Origin: Sweltsa coloradensis
Lineage: Eukaryota > Arthropoda > Insecta > Plecoptera > Chloroperlidae
Direction of reading: 5' to 3'
DNA length: 64,000 bases
Assembly: GCA_024449915.1 (NCBI GenBank)
Contig: JAMZAV010000302.1
Coordinates: 1,550,001-1,614,000, forward strand
Position 1 is the stretch's first letter. Each line of letters begins with the position of its first letter. The translations under genes were made by a program, and so were the position numbers. The notes below the pieces were generated by a model. It was not told where the DNA came from. It made no database searches and saw nothing but the letters and a program-made list of their open reading frames with translations. Positions 52,341 through 63,700 of the stretch are shown here, piece by piece.

Positions 52341-52442
52341 CCCAACAACTTTCCACAAAATTATTTAAACTTCGTTGAACTAATGCGTATAAGCTCGACT
52401 ACTGAATATAAAAACCCGGCTGCGTAAAACAAACAAATCGAA

Positions 52443-52586
52443 GGTAAATTCGTGACGAATTGGAATTGTACCGAGAAGATTGGTGTTTTGTATGGGAGCG
52501 CGCGAGAAAAATCTCTCTCAGTGGAATGGTTTGACAGAGTATTTCGAGAGGGTAAACCAGCATCGATCAATAAATCAGACCTCTAA
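52443..52586 (+). pseudogene. Possible mariner-like transposase fragment (N-terminal HTH region)
   Basis: Forty-seven codons ending in TAA include YGSAREKSLSVEWFDRVFRE and GKPASINKSDL. The pattern resembles the EWFKRFKEGR linker after the first helix-turn-helix of mariner transposases. The flanks are out of frame, so if the call is right it is a relic. Confidence 0.3.
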
Positions 52587-52998
52587 ACAATTATTGAATC
52601 ACGACGGGATGTCGAAGTACTAACTAACCTGGCCGCATTATGTACGGAGCATCCTAAATGAAAGTAAGCGCCGCATTCAACGGACGCCCCCAAAACACCG
52701 ACACGACATTTTCATACCCGTAAGGAGTTGGTATACATTTTAAAACGTAATCAAGTTTACTTTACATGAGAAACACAATTCACTAGTTCCAAACATTCTT
52801 TGTAGAACTCATTTTCAAAGATGGTCCCTAAGCCAAAATACATGATATACCCCAGATTTGACACATGCATGATAAAACGTTGTTTTGCTGAATGGTTGGT
52901 GTATTTGAGAACCATATACGGAAAATTTTCACCTGAAGATTTGAACAAATACAGTCAAAAGCATTAATTAAGTCACCACAACGAATGTTTTTGTTTAA

Positions 52999-53767
52999 AC
53001 TAGGAAAACGCTTAAGTCCCGCCGCGTTGTTGGATGAGCGTAATTCATTGAGCTACCATGTGTTATGTGGATTTTCTGTTGTTCTGTGAAAAATCATTTC
53101 AGTTGAAGATTTTTTTAAAAATTAATTTAAATTAAATAAAAAAATAAACTTTAATCTTTAATTTTTTTAATAAATCGTAATTTTAAAAAAGAAAAAAATC
53201 GTGAATTTTCGATTTTCATAAGAAATGATTATTCGATTGTGCTCAAATTTCACACGAATATGTTGATTCATAAAATTAAGGTTCTGTGAAAAAATTATTA
53301 CAATCGGATAAAGCATGTAGGTGTTATGAGTCAAAAAATTGTTTTGAAAAAGAAAAAAAACGTAAAATTTTGATTTTCATAAGAAATAATTTTTCGATTG
53401 CGCTCAAATTTTACACGAATATCTTAATTCATAAAATTATGGTTCTGTGAAAAAATTATTAAATTCGGATAAAGCATGTAGGTGTTGTAAGTCGAAGAAA
53501 TTTTAAAAAAATTGAAAAAAATCGTAAAATTGCAATTTTCATGATAAATAATTTTTTGATTGTGCTCAAAAACGTGGCAGTTCTAAGTTCAGAGATTTCG
53601 AAGACCTCCATAAAATTTCATCGCAATCGGAGTATCGGTTTAGCCGGAATCGTGTTAACAAACAGACAAAAATACATAAAAAAAAGAAAGAAAAAAAAAA
53701 CATTCCGGATTTTTTTCTCCAGTGTAGTGAAATGGAATCTTCGCTTCGCTCGCTACGCTCATCCAAC
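52999..53767 (+). mobile_element. ACTAGG-family A element
   Basis: Head ACTAGGAAAACGCTTAAGTC, tail CGCTACGCTCATCCAACAA. It has the same module order as 9270 and 37612. Confidence 0.65.
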
Positions 53768-53815
53768 AAACAGTACAATTTGTTTTCTACGGTCATGTGA
53801 ACGGTATACATAAAC

Positions 53816-54165
53816 ATAACAAAAACTTGTAGAAATACAGCCAAACCTTACACACTCAAAAGGAATGAGATCTAAAAAAGGGCCAAGCTCATCTACCCTT
53901 CCACATAAACGTACAGTGTCCCATAACAGCATCCTCGAAAAGCTTGGCAAAATAGAATTTGCGATTATTAATTTAACGTAATAGTTTATCCAAGTTCTTT
54001 TTTTCTAATTAATTTAAACGTAATAACATGCAAATTCTATTTTGCCAAGCTTTTCGAGGATGCTGTTATGGGACACTGTACGTTTATGTGGAAGGGTAGA
54101 TGAGCTTGACCCTTTTTTAGATCTCATTCCTTTTGAGTGTATTTCTACAAGTTTTTGTTATGTGT
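53816..54165. mobile_element. Foldback element with ~135-bp arms
   Basis: CATAACAAAAACTTGTAGAA at the left pairs with TTCTACAAGTTTTTGTTATG at the right. Inner landmarks GTACAGTGTCCCATAACAGC and CTCGAAAAGCTTGGCAAAAT recur inverted, around an AT-rich centre (53960-54035). A related single arm lies at 27088. Confidence 0.75.
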
Positions 54166-55419
54166 GTGATCTCATTACTTTTTCAAGTTCCATTACAAAA
54201 TTATTTGCTAAAATAAAATATTTTTATCTAAGTTGATTTAAATTCTATGGTATTAGCAGTAACAATATAGGATGTAAAATATCTAGACTCGGATTCATGT
54301 ACATCCTGGGTATAGGTGGTATAACCATGGTATAACGACGGTATAAGGACTGGACCCCAATTCTTGAGTTCGTGGGAGATGAGTTGAAAACGCAATTTGA
54401 AAACGAAGTCGTTTTCGTTTTCGAAGGAATTGGTATTCTTGAACGGTATCGTGGAAAACGTCATGGGTTGTGAGTTGAAAGCATTGATATTAATTAAACC
54501 CCTATAGTAGGCTAGATTAGCAGTCTCCTATACCTCCGCACAGGCGCGAGCGTAGCAAATTGAAGATTCAACCGGCCCATTTCAAGATGGCGATTTGGTG
54601 TTTTAATTTATGCTTTTTTAATGCAATAAAGTATTTTACTGGATTGTTTGATATGGTTTTAGCTTGTGCAGCATGGTATTAAACAAAAGAAAAAATACGA
54701 AGTGATTGCATAAGGGAATTTAGTAATCATTTGGTGTTAAAGGCTAGTATGCTTACCTGTCAACCTGGCGGCAATCTTGAGAACTATTTGGCCACAAATC
54801 GCTCCCATTTGATTAACATGTAAACTGTCATTTTAAGATGGCTTCTAATTGTACCGGAAGTGGACCACCGACTGCTGGTCTAGCCAATTATATAGGATGT
54901 CTATGGTTGAAAGAGTATCACGAAATCCAAACACTTTAAAAAGATTTGCGTATAGCAAAGAGCTCGAAAAAGTTCTATATTTATTCTAGATGGCAGTGCC
55001 TTCATAAACGCGGGCCAATCGAAAGACAAGTTGTATGAAATGATTTGATTGTTGCAATTATGTAAACAAACAGTTGAGCAAGTTCATATCAGAACAATGT
55101 TGTGCTGGCATAGGGTTGGCTAGGCTTGTCAAACATGTAATGTAAGTATGAATTTTACTAGTCCTATAGCCAAATGGAACTTTAGACCTACACTTTTGCA
55201 TTATAAATAAATTTTCCACATCTGGGCCTAGGCCAGGGACGGTTTCTGATTTGTTTTATGAGAGTATAATGACACATTTTCTCGTTCCACACAAAGAAGA
55301 AAAATTTTAAATGTCCGCTATTTGTTTACGTATCGCACTTTCCCGCCTAACTCTGCTTATACCGTCAACAAGTGTCAAGTAACTATGGTTACTTGTTGAT
55401 TGTATGCCAAGTGTTTAAG

Positions 55420-55555
55420 GCTTATTTTAAAACCTTTATTTGGAAGCCTTCCAACAAACTTTTTCAACTTTTTTTTTCAAAAGAGACTATCATTCTATAA
55501 CCTTAATGTCCATGTAAAATATGAACATTGTAGTCCCACCCGTCTGGTCAGAATC
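55420..55555 (+). repeat. Fragment of ACTAGG-family interior
   Basis: AAAACCTTTATTTGGAAG, ACTTTTTCAACTTTTT, TTAATGTCCATGTAAAATAT and CCCACCCGTCTGGTCAGAAT match 16580-16700 and 32710-32840. Both ends are missing. Confidence 0.6.
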
Positions 55556-55877
55556 GCGGGCCGACGTATTAGATGTTAGCAGTAGCAGTAGTAGGCAGTA
55601 GTAGGCAGTAGCAGTAGCTAACATCCTTAAAGTGATTTTGAGCATGTTTCAAGCCATTTTTTCACCAAGAAGGAATAATCGTACCCCAATAAAATTTGGC
55701 ATGTGTTGTCAGGTACCTAAATCCCCTCGATTGTGATAGTTTTCAAGTTCACATCACGTTACATGACGGCTGGGTAACACCTCGAAATCACCCCAACTCT
55801 GCTTGGTGTATAAGGTGCTTGAGTGTGTAGCGCACCGCGGCTTGGCTGCGGCGCCCTAACGGGCACCTAGATATATT

Positions 55878-56443
55878 ACTAGGAAGCTTCGCAAACGCTT
55901 TTTCAGGCGCGTTGTTGGATGAGCGTAATTGGTGCATTGAGCTGCCATGTGTTATGCGGATTTTCTGTAGTTCTGTAAAAAATTCATTACTTAGTCGAAG
56001 ATTTTTTTAAATTTAATTTCATTAAATAAAAAATTAATTTAAATTTTTTAATTAATCGTAATTTTTAAAAGAGAAAAAAATAGTAAAATTGTGATTTACA
56101 TAAGAAATAATTATTTGATTGCGCTCAAATTTAACACGAATATATTAATTATAAAATTAAGGTTCTGTAAAAAAATCATTATAATAGGATAAAGCATGTA
56201 GGTGTTATAAGTCAAAGAATTGTTTAAAAAAAGAAAAAAACCCGTAAAATTTCGATATTCATGAGAAATAATTTTCCGATTGCGCTCAAAAACGTGGCAG
56301 TTCTAAGTTCAGAGATTTCGAAGGCTTCCAGAAACTTTCATCGCAATTGGAGTATCGGTTTAGCCGGAATCGTGTTAACAAACACACAAAAATACGAACA
56401 GAAAAAATTTCCGGATTTTTTTCTCCAGTGTAGTGAAATGGAA
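55878..56443 (+). mobile_element. ACTAGG-family element with hybrid head, tail truncated
   Basis: It starts ACTAGGAAGCTTCGCAAACG (B-like) but continues GCGTTGTTGGATGAGCGTAA (A-like). It ends at GTAGTGAAATGGAAA without the CGCTCATCCAA tail. The hybrid head suggests recombination between subfamilies. Confidence 0.58.
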
Positions 56444-56599
56444 AAAATTGTTCATTTATTAATTTAATTATTAAACTAGTTATGTACGTGGTCCACACCC
56501 AATACAACATCGCTGGACTAATTAAAGTCTTCACAAATCTACACACATTTTTATTAACCATTTTTTGTCTTTGTCAGTATAAAAAATTGAGTACGTAGT

Positions 56600-56665
56600 T
56601 CACACTAGACCCACCACACGCGACGTTTCGAGGGAGTAGCGTCCCCGATCATCTACTATAGGGTC
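56600..56665 (-). ncRNA. Degenerate hammerhead-like motif
   Basis: The minus strand reads GTAGATGATC, a GGGA/TCCC stem, then TCGAAACGTCGCG. The catalytic core has at least two changes from CUGANGA, so activity is doubtful. GAAACGTC matches the other hammerhead-like elements here. Confidence 0.35.
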
Positions 56666-57654
56666 TCCACGACGAGTCCGATCTGTTCTTCTCCCTCAAA
56701 GTGGTCTGTTGTAATGACCTTCAACTTATTCATTCGGAAGTTTATTAACAGCAACATAGTTCGAACCATCTAAAGCTGGCGGTGTTCGCATGCCCCACTT
56801 ACGACTTGAGACACGCGAGTTTAAAAATCCCGTTTAATATTCCCACTCTGAAAATATCGTAGCGGAATCTAAAGTTATGGTTTAATAACTTAACCCTAAT
56901 AATATTGCGATGTCCGTGTGGGGTCTCGAGCGGCAACTTGGGTTCCTGTGGGTTCCATTATTCACAAACGAGTTTTAATCCTATACTTTGATCCTTTCAT
57001 ACTTTAAGCCCACCCAGGGTGCATTATATCGTATAAGCCTTTGACTTATTTGTGTTCAACTTTCTTAATAATGTGTATGTGCTATAGTACATTGCTACCC
57101 GGACCCCACATAACTAATTTAATTCCCGTTACTCTTCATTGAGTAAAACAGAAGTTTTTGTTGTTGTAACTTCCCCTAAATATAACATGTTTTACGTAGA
57201 AAATAAACGATGCAGTGTCGAGAGAGGCATTACGATGAATACACCTGACCTGTTTAACGCTTTGCCCTCTTTTCAAGTAACTGCGAAAAAACGGACGAAT
57301 AGAAAATCTTACATCATGGAGGAAGAAATCATAAAACTCTTATTTATTGTAAATTGTCGCTGTAAAATTACATTTATAATGATGTTTACTTTATAAAAGA
57401 GTTGCTTCTAAATGCAAACACGGAGTCCTTTGTTTTGTGCCACTTTTGTTTTTATTTTGGGAAAAAAGTTGTCTTCGGTTACACTGCGTTAAATAGAAAT
57501 ACATTTGGACAGTACTTGTTCAAGCGTAGCCTTACGAAGCATTTATAAATACAAAACAATTGGATCAACATTCATTGCTATGGCATCGTCTTAACGAATC
57601 CAAGCATGAAAGACTAGCACAAGGCACGGCCGAAACAAACCCCATCGTTGCCCC

Positions 57655-57786
57655 ACGCAGGACTCGAACCCACACCCTTTGCTACGAGGGGTGTGTGGAC
57701 TGGACACAACTCCATGCCTCACGCAGGACTCGAACCCACACCCTTTGCTACGAGGGGTGTGTGGACTGGACACAACACGACGGCCA
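57655..57786 (-). repeat. tRNA-derived fragment in two 66-bp tandem copies
   Basis: Units start ACGCAGGACTCGAACCCACA at 57655 and 57721 and are almost identical. On the minus strand each contains GGGTTCGAGTCCTGCGTG, a perfect Pol III B box. The duplication of just the tRNA-like head is unusual. Confidence 0.75.
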
Positions 57787-57869
57787 TACATTGTGCGCCA
57801 CTTCAGATATATATAACCTCTAAGAATACACGGTTGTTGTAATTGTCCTTCACCTTCATCTAGCAACAA

Positions 57870-58800
57870 AAAAGAGCATCACCCTCGTAATAGTTAAGAA
57901 ATGAATGTCCAACTGCAGGGTGAAAGACTCACCATCAGCATGCGTCTTGTGACCTTGGCCCCACGTTAGTTATAAGTTATTCGGGTTTAAGGGCACACAC
58001 CACAAACATTACTTATTAATGTACGATACTTGTTTTTAAAATTAGTTATTATTTTATTTTATTAATTAATTATGTTATTAACAAGAAAGTTGGTTAAAGA
58101 TAGATGAAAAGATTCTCTTCTTACCCATGGATTCATTGATGTAATTGTTAATCAAATATCAAAATCCAATGTGAAACTACTTCGGTTATAGAGAAAGTCG
58201 AGTCAAGAATCTAGGTGCTAACTTTCCGCACCCTGAACTACGTGATATCTTCAGCCACTCTTTTCTGCTTGTAACTAAAAATACCACATTCATATCACCC
58301 AATGTATGCATTGAAAATGATATTACCCTATACAGTGACTTTGCACGTTGATGTTATAAATCACATTGTAGATAGTTGCAATGTGTCTAATGTAGCACAC
58401 CCACACACGACTCAAATCAAATCTCAAGTTCTTTTAAGATTTATGTTTGTTTTGTTACCTTTGTTAGTGATAAATAACTTTTCAAAACATTCTTAGGAAA
58501 ACTAGCTCGGTTTGCGAGAACAATAATTGACACTACTTGTCTTGTTTAGGCCTATCTTTCTGCGAGGTTCATCGACTATCACCTTACGACGGTTGAGCCA
58601 AGTGGAACTAAAAGATAAGAAGAGCTCATTTCGCAACTCGTATTCGGGAGACTTAGAAGTTTGAGAAACGCAGCGTAGGGAATTCACTTCTCCTAAATAA
58701 GGAAGGATATTCATAGTAGTTGGCGCCTGGCGGCGATGTCATAAAGGTAGTGTGATAACAGGGGACGTTACGCCATTGTCTTTCGTGTTCACACCTGCAC
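57870..58800. other. AT-rich DNA, nothing recognised
   Basis: No exon, RNA gene or element boundary could be supported. Confidence 0.4.
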
Positions 58801-58804
58801 ACCT

Positions 58805-58862
58805 GCACACGCACACGCACACGCACACGCACACGCACACGCACACGCACACGCACACGCAC
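58805..58862. repeat. (ACACGC)n microsatellite
   Basis: About nine CACACG hexamers. The Val-Arg and Val-Cys repeat reading frames across it are artefacts. Confidence 0.92.
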
Positions 58863-58997
58863 AAGTACTGAGTGAACTGAATAATCATTAGAGATTGGAG
58901 GTTATAATATAATTGAACCATAAGATAATTTGAACACACACAAAATTGTAAGTATTTTAATTAATAAACCACCAGGACTTGTTAACCGGAGAATGAT

Positions 58998-59238
58998 AAT
59001 TACACTGATTTCCTGAACAAAACACGGTTAAAATAACAATGCACAGCACTCACCCGCTGCGTAATATTTCGGTGACATCCATCACCTTCCTCGGACGCGA
59101 GTTTACTGTAGTAACTTGGCCTAGGTCAGTAATCTCGCGTCCGAGGAAGGTGATGGATGCCACCGAAATATTACGCAGCGGGTGAGTGCTGTGCATTGTT
59201 ATTTTAACCGTGTTTAGTTCAGGAAAATCAGTGTAATT
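58998..59238. mobile_element. Foldback MITE with hammerhead-like cores
   Basis: The arms of about 105 bases (AATTACACTGATTTCCTGAA against its inverted copy) surround TTACTGTAGTAACTTGGCC. Each arm has CCGAGGA-A, a GGTGA/TCACC stem (GGTG/CACC in the right arm), then GAAATATT|ACGC, with GCGT upstream able to form stem I with ACGC. This is the hammerhead layout with U4 changed to C and one extra A. Confidence 0.7.
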
Positions 59239-59604
59239 GTATTTTATTTCTTATGTATTTTTTTAAACACACGAATATACCGGTATACCCGGTGCCTGCC
59301 CAACATCCTCTCATTAATTATTGTTTAATACAAAAAATTAAATAGTTTACCTATATCCCTACATTTTTGTACATTATTGTACATGGTACCGGTAACTTGG
59401 CGTTTATACCTCCTATGTTGGGCACAATGTTATTTATTTATTTATTATTTATTTAACGTCTATCCTATTCAGTTATAAAAACTGATTTACAAAGGAGGAC
59501 AACTAAATAAATCTAATTACACAACACAATGCATTAAACACAACAATATTGTTAACAAATAAAAATGATATTACATGTATTTAATGAATGAATCAAATAT
59601 AAAA

Positions 59605-59702
59605 AAGGGTGGGGAATGAAAGAAAAGGGGAAAAAAGAAAAAAAGGAAAAAAAAGAAAAGAAGGAGAAAAAAATCATCAAAAAAGAAAAACGAAAAGAAA
59701 AA
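59605..59702. repeat. Polypurine tract
   Basis: Nearly 100 bases that are almost all A or G on the + strand (AAAGAAAAGGGGAAAAAAGA and similar), broken by a few pyrimidines. It follows a (TTTA)n segment near 59430. Confidence 0.85.
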
Positions 59703-60136
59703 GCTGATTTATTATTACACTATCCCATACGACGAATATTATAAGGTTTGCCAAAAATCAGGAACATCAAATCAGGGAGTATAATCAAAAAACTTTCGCG
59801 GAAGAAACCAAAATGTGTTCCACACATTTTAATTACTATACGTGGACAGAAGAAAATACCAACCAAAAGTTGTTTGTACGGCCCGATTCGATCTAGCATT
59901 CGTGTTTTGACTAATAAACACTTGGCAAACAACCTTCATATGGGATTGTTGGTGACTGTTGGTGTTGCTGGACTCACTGGAGTAATTACTTTGTCGTTTA
60001 GGTAATTCCACACTCGCAACCACAATCTACGTGACTGTGCATTGAGATAACGCAGAAAACGCACCTATGACAGTACTCACTGTGTAGGTCTAGCTTGTTA
60101 TCAGTAACCACATAAAGATAAATTTACATCAATTTT

Positions 60137-60811
60137 TGGATGAGCGAAGCAAAGACTTCAATTTCACTGACCCCCCCCCCAAAAAAAAAAATAGCTCGGG
60201 TGTTTTTTTTGTCTGTTTGTGTGCGCTCTACCGGGCAAACGGTATCTGCGAACTTGATGAAAATTGGAGGGGACCTTGAAATCTCTGAACTTTGACCTGC
60301 CATGTTTTTGGGTACAAAAGAATACATATTTCTCATGAATATCGTACTTTTACGATTATAGTGCGATATTTTCGTGACATTTGGGCCGATTCTGATCAAA
60401 CGGGTGGGGCTAGAATTTTCATATTTTACATGGGCATTAAGGTAATGGTGATGTATTGCCTTTTGAAGGAAAAAGTTTAAAAAAAGTTAGCCAAAATCCA
60501 TAGAAATAAAGGTTTTAATATAGTTTTTTTGAGGTATATAATAACAACTAACAAGTTACAATAGAAACTTGACAACAATAACCTACAATTCGTTCAAAAA
60601 GCAAATCTTCGGACCACTAGATATTAAACATTCTATTAATTGGTATTACCATAGCAATTAGTACTTTTTTTTTACATTAATTATCATTATTTAACAAAAA
60701 TGATTGTGCAATGGAACTTGAAAAAGTAAAGAGATCCCACGCAAACTAAAAACTTACAAAAAAGCTCATCCATCAACGCGACTAAACAAAGCGTTTGCGA
60801 AGCGGCCAAGT
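60137..60811 (-). mobile_element. ACTAGG-family B element, minus orientation
   Basis: It begins TTGGATGAGCGAAGCAAAGA (inverted tail) and ends CATCCATCAACGCGACTAAA then GCGTTTGCGAAGCGG (inverted head). It has the subfamily B motif GCGCTCTACCGGGCAAACGG. Confidence 0.62.
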
Positions 60812-60953
60812 AATTTAACATTACATTCCTTACTTGACTACTTAAATCTCGTAAGATATCATTTAAGTTGCTCACTTAAATATGAAAATCACTGCAACCC
60901 TTTGGTGTTTACCTGTTGTATATAGTTGATTATTTACGCTAGTGTCGTTAATA

Positions 60954-61460
60954 CAGGTTGCGTTCCGTAGAAGCGACCGGTCGACCATTCTGGGCTTGAC
61001 TGGGTATTGTTATTTTCATTGTATCACTCAACGTCTGATTGTTGGGGACTGCCTTGGCTCCGAAATGGTGCGTGCATCTACAAGGCCGTGTTTTAATGAA
61101 AAGTTGTGATATCTCGTTAAAATGTTACATAAATCATATCATTTACTAAATAAATGAATGATTTGAATGAAAGAATGAATGATTTATTGTCTACCCATGT
61201 GTAGTTACAGGAACATTGTCGGTAGTTGACATTATTCCATGATTTTCAATGAAAAATTTGAAATAACCGCGCTTACTTCAACGACCAGCCCACGACCGGA
61301 AAAAAACAGTGGGCTTCTTGGTCTCGACCACAACAGTCAAAACGGCAACGCATCGCATACGTTTCTTGCAAATCTGATCTGTCATTGGTGAAATTATGTT
61401 TACTTAAATTCCATTGGTCGCAGACTGGTCGTTCTGGTCGCCTTTGCGGAACACAACCTA
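60954..61460. mobile_element. Non-autonomous DNA element with CAGGTTGCGTTCCG ends
   Basis: CAGGTTGCGTTCCGTAGAAG at the left matches TTTGCGGAACACAACCTA at the right as inverted ends, extended inward by GCGACC/GGTCGC and GTCGACCATTCTGG-like words. The target-site duplication is not clear. It is possibly hAT-related. Confidence 0.5.
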
Positions 61461-63051
61461 TGTGAGTTGGGCGTTCTTTTCAGTGCCCCCCAGATGGTCG
61501 CTTCAATAACGCGCGCATTTCTCCTGGGGGCAGTGGCGGCTCTCTCGTAACTAACATTCATTAAGTGATGACACAATTAGTAGCCTGCTAGAAGACACAG
61601 CACCCACGGCAGCCTCGGTCTATAGTGCAACCCATTCTTTCGGTTCCCCGAGACTTACAACGAACGAGACGCCCTGACCAGCTTCGCATACCGCAAACTC
61701 CCACTTTCTACGGTCCAAAGATAGCACAAATATAGAAGTCATGCACAGTAGTTTTGACGTGTAGCGAAGTCACAGTATATAGCGTGGGGACGTGGAGTTT
61801 TTCTATAGACGAACTTGTATAAATATGATTACATCCCCAAATTAATTCAACATACACACATTGGTTTTGCCTTTTCATATTATTTAAGCACAAATTACAA
61901 ATGACATTGCTTTGCCGAATGTTCTACTATACATTGTTAATCATTCCAACAATTGAGCTATGTATTTATCAGTTACTGTTTAAGGATAAATGCACATATA
62001 TTTGTTTATATAAATTTGTGTATCGTCATATTCTGCTGAAACCTGTTACTACAAAATATTTTAGATACTGAGTGAAATCAGTAATAAGTTCTAGTTTTTA
62101 GTTTCACAATCATTGATGTTCATTGACCGTTTACACATTGTAACCGAAAACAAACAAATACATGTATTTGAGGATAAGTATCGTGTGGAATTATAATTTG
62201 AACAAAATAATGTACTTTACGTTGATGAACATAAATGATGATAATAATTAACAATGGATCATAGAAGAGCACTGCTAAGCATGAATTCTGTGGTGCCTAC
62301 GACAAAATTAAATATTGGAGCAGTTCATCAAACGGTTATCGTTAAAATTAAAAACCCCTTTAAAAAAGGCGGTACCGAATAATAGCTCAGAGAAATGCGC
62401 TGGAAATACATTTTATGTATATTAATAGTCAATTGCCAATCAGTGTGTACTCTCAGTTTACTACGAAATAATATTCACTTGTATATTTTACTTATTTTCC
62501 AAGCTGCAGACGCAGGAGGTTTGGTTGTATAATAGACAGCGCATCAAACAGCAGGACATCGTACCTCGCATTGAACCGTTAGGGGCGCGCAGTTAATAGT
62601 GTTTAGCAGAAACCGCGTGAGGCATACAACTTGAAAGTAATAAGCGTAATTAGTACAGAGTAAAACAAACGAGAGAGATTGAAACTATCCATTTTCGTCA
62701 TAATCCTCAGCACTTATTATAGTTTTGTTGCTAGAACGTGTCTGCACTATTAAACTTTTATAATAAATAATACAATTTTTTATTCTTACGTATTTTTAAC
62801 ATAATTGTTATTTGCATTATTAATGTATTTTTGGATTATATCTTAAAACAAAATAAAATACACAGTGGCAAAGTTTATTAATTAATTTATGGACATTTTA
62901 ATTATGCAAATTTAACGATTAAACCAATGAAATCACATTGTTTGCAACATCGTTAGATTATAATAAATTGCTGCTTATTTTATTTTGTAAAATTATTTCG
63001 TGAAATGGGTTTTATTTAATGTACTGTGTTGACATGGGTGAAAGCCACGAC
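61461..63051. other. AT-rich DNA, nothing recognised
   Basis: A GC-richer patch at 61480-61700 contains CCCCCCAGATGG and TGGGGGCAGTGG words, but no element ends or exons were found. Confidence 0.4.
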
Positions 63052-63700
63052 TTAATAGATCTTGTATCAAAATGAATTCACATTATCAGTCGAAAGATGA
63101 AATAAAAGCGAATTAGTTTTCTTTATTTGTTAATTTTTTTACGCTATCAACGTAAACGAAAGTGTTTAAAAATCACAATCGATAATAAGGAATTAAAATT
63201 TACTCAAATTCGTTGATATATAGACGTATTAAAATTTAGTTCTATTTGTTTCGAGAATTGTAATTTTTACTTCAAACAATGATTTTGATGCAACTAAAAA
63301 TATTCTGTGTACCAACTCATAAAAGCAACAATTTCGCTTCATATAAATATTTTGTACATGAATGATTCTTCGTTAATAGATCTTGTATCAAAATGAATTC
63401 ACATTATCAGTCGAATGATGAAATAAAAGCGAATTAGTTTTCTTTATTTGTTAATTTTTTTACGCTATCAACGTAAACGAAAGTGTTTAACAATCACTAT
63501 GTAATCGATAATAAAGAATTTAAATTTACTCAAATTCGTTGATATATAGACGTATTAAAATTTAGTTCTATTTGTTTCGAGAATTGTAATTTTTACTTCA
63601 AACAATGATTTTGATGCAACTAAAAATATTCTGTATACCAACTCATAAAAGCAACAATTTCGCTTCATATAAATATTTTGTACATGAATGATTCTTCGTT
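63052..63700. repeat. 321-bp tandem duplication, two copies
   Basis: TTAATAGATCTTGTATCAAA starts both 63052 and 63373. The copies run to ACATGAATGATTCTTCGTT in each and differ by few substitutions and a short insertion near 63497. No coding capacity or mobile-element ends were seen. Confidence 0.92.

Noticed and set aside
58653..58939. Val-Arg and Val-Cys repeat proteins
   Set aside because: Artefact of the (ACACGC)n microsatellite.
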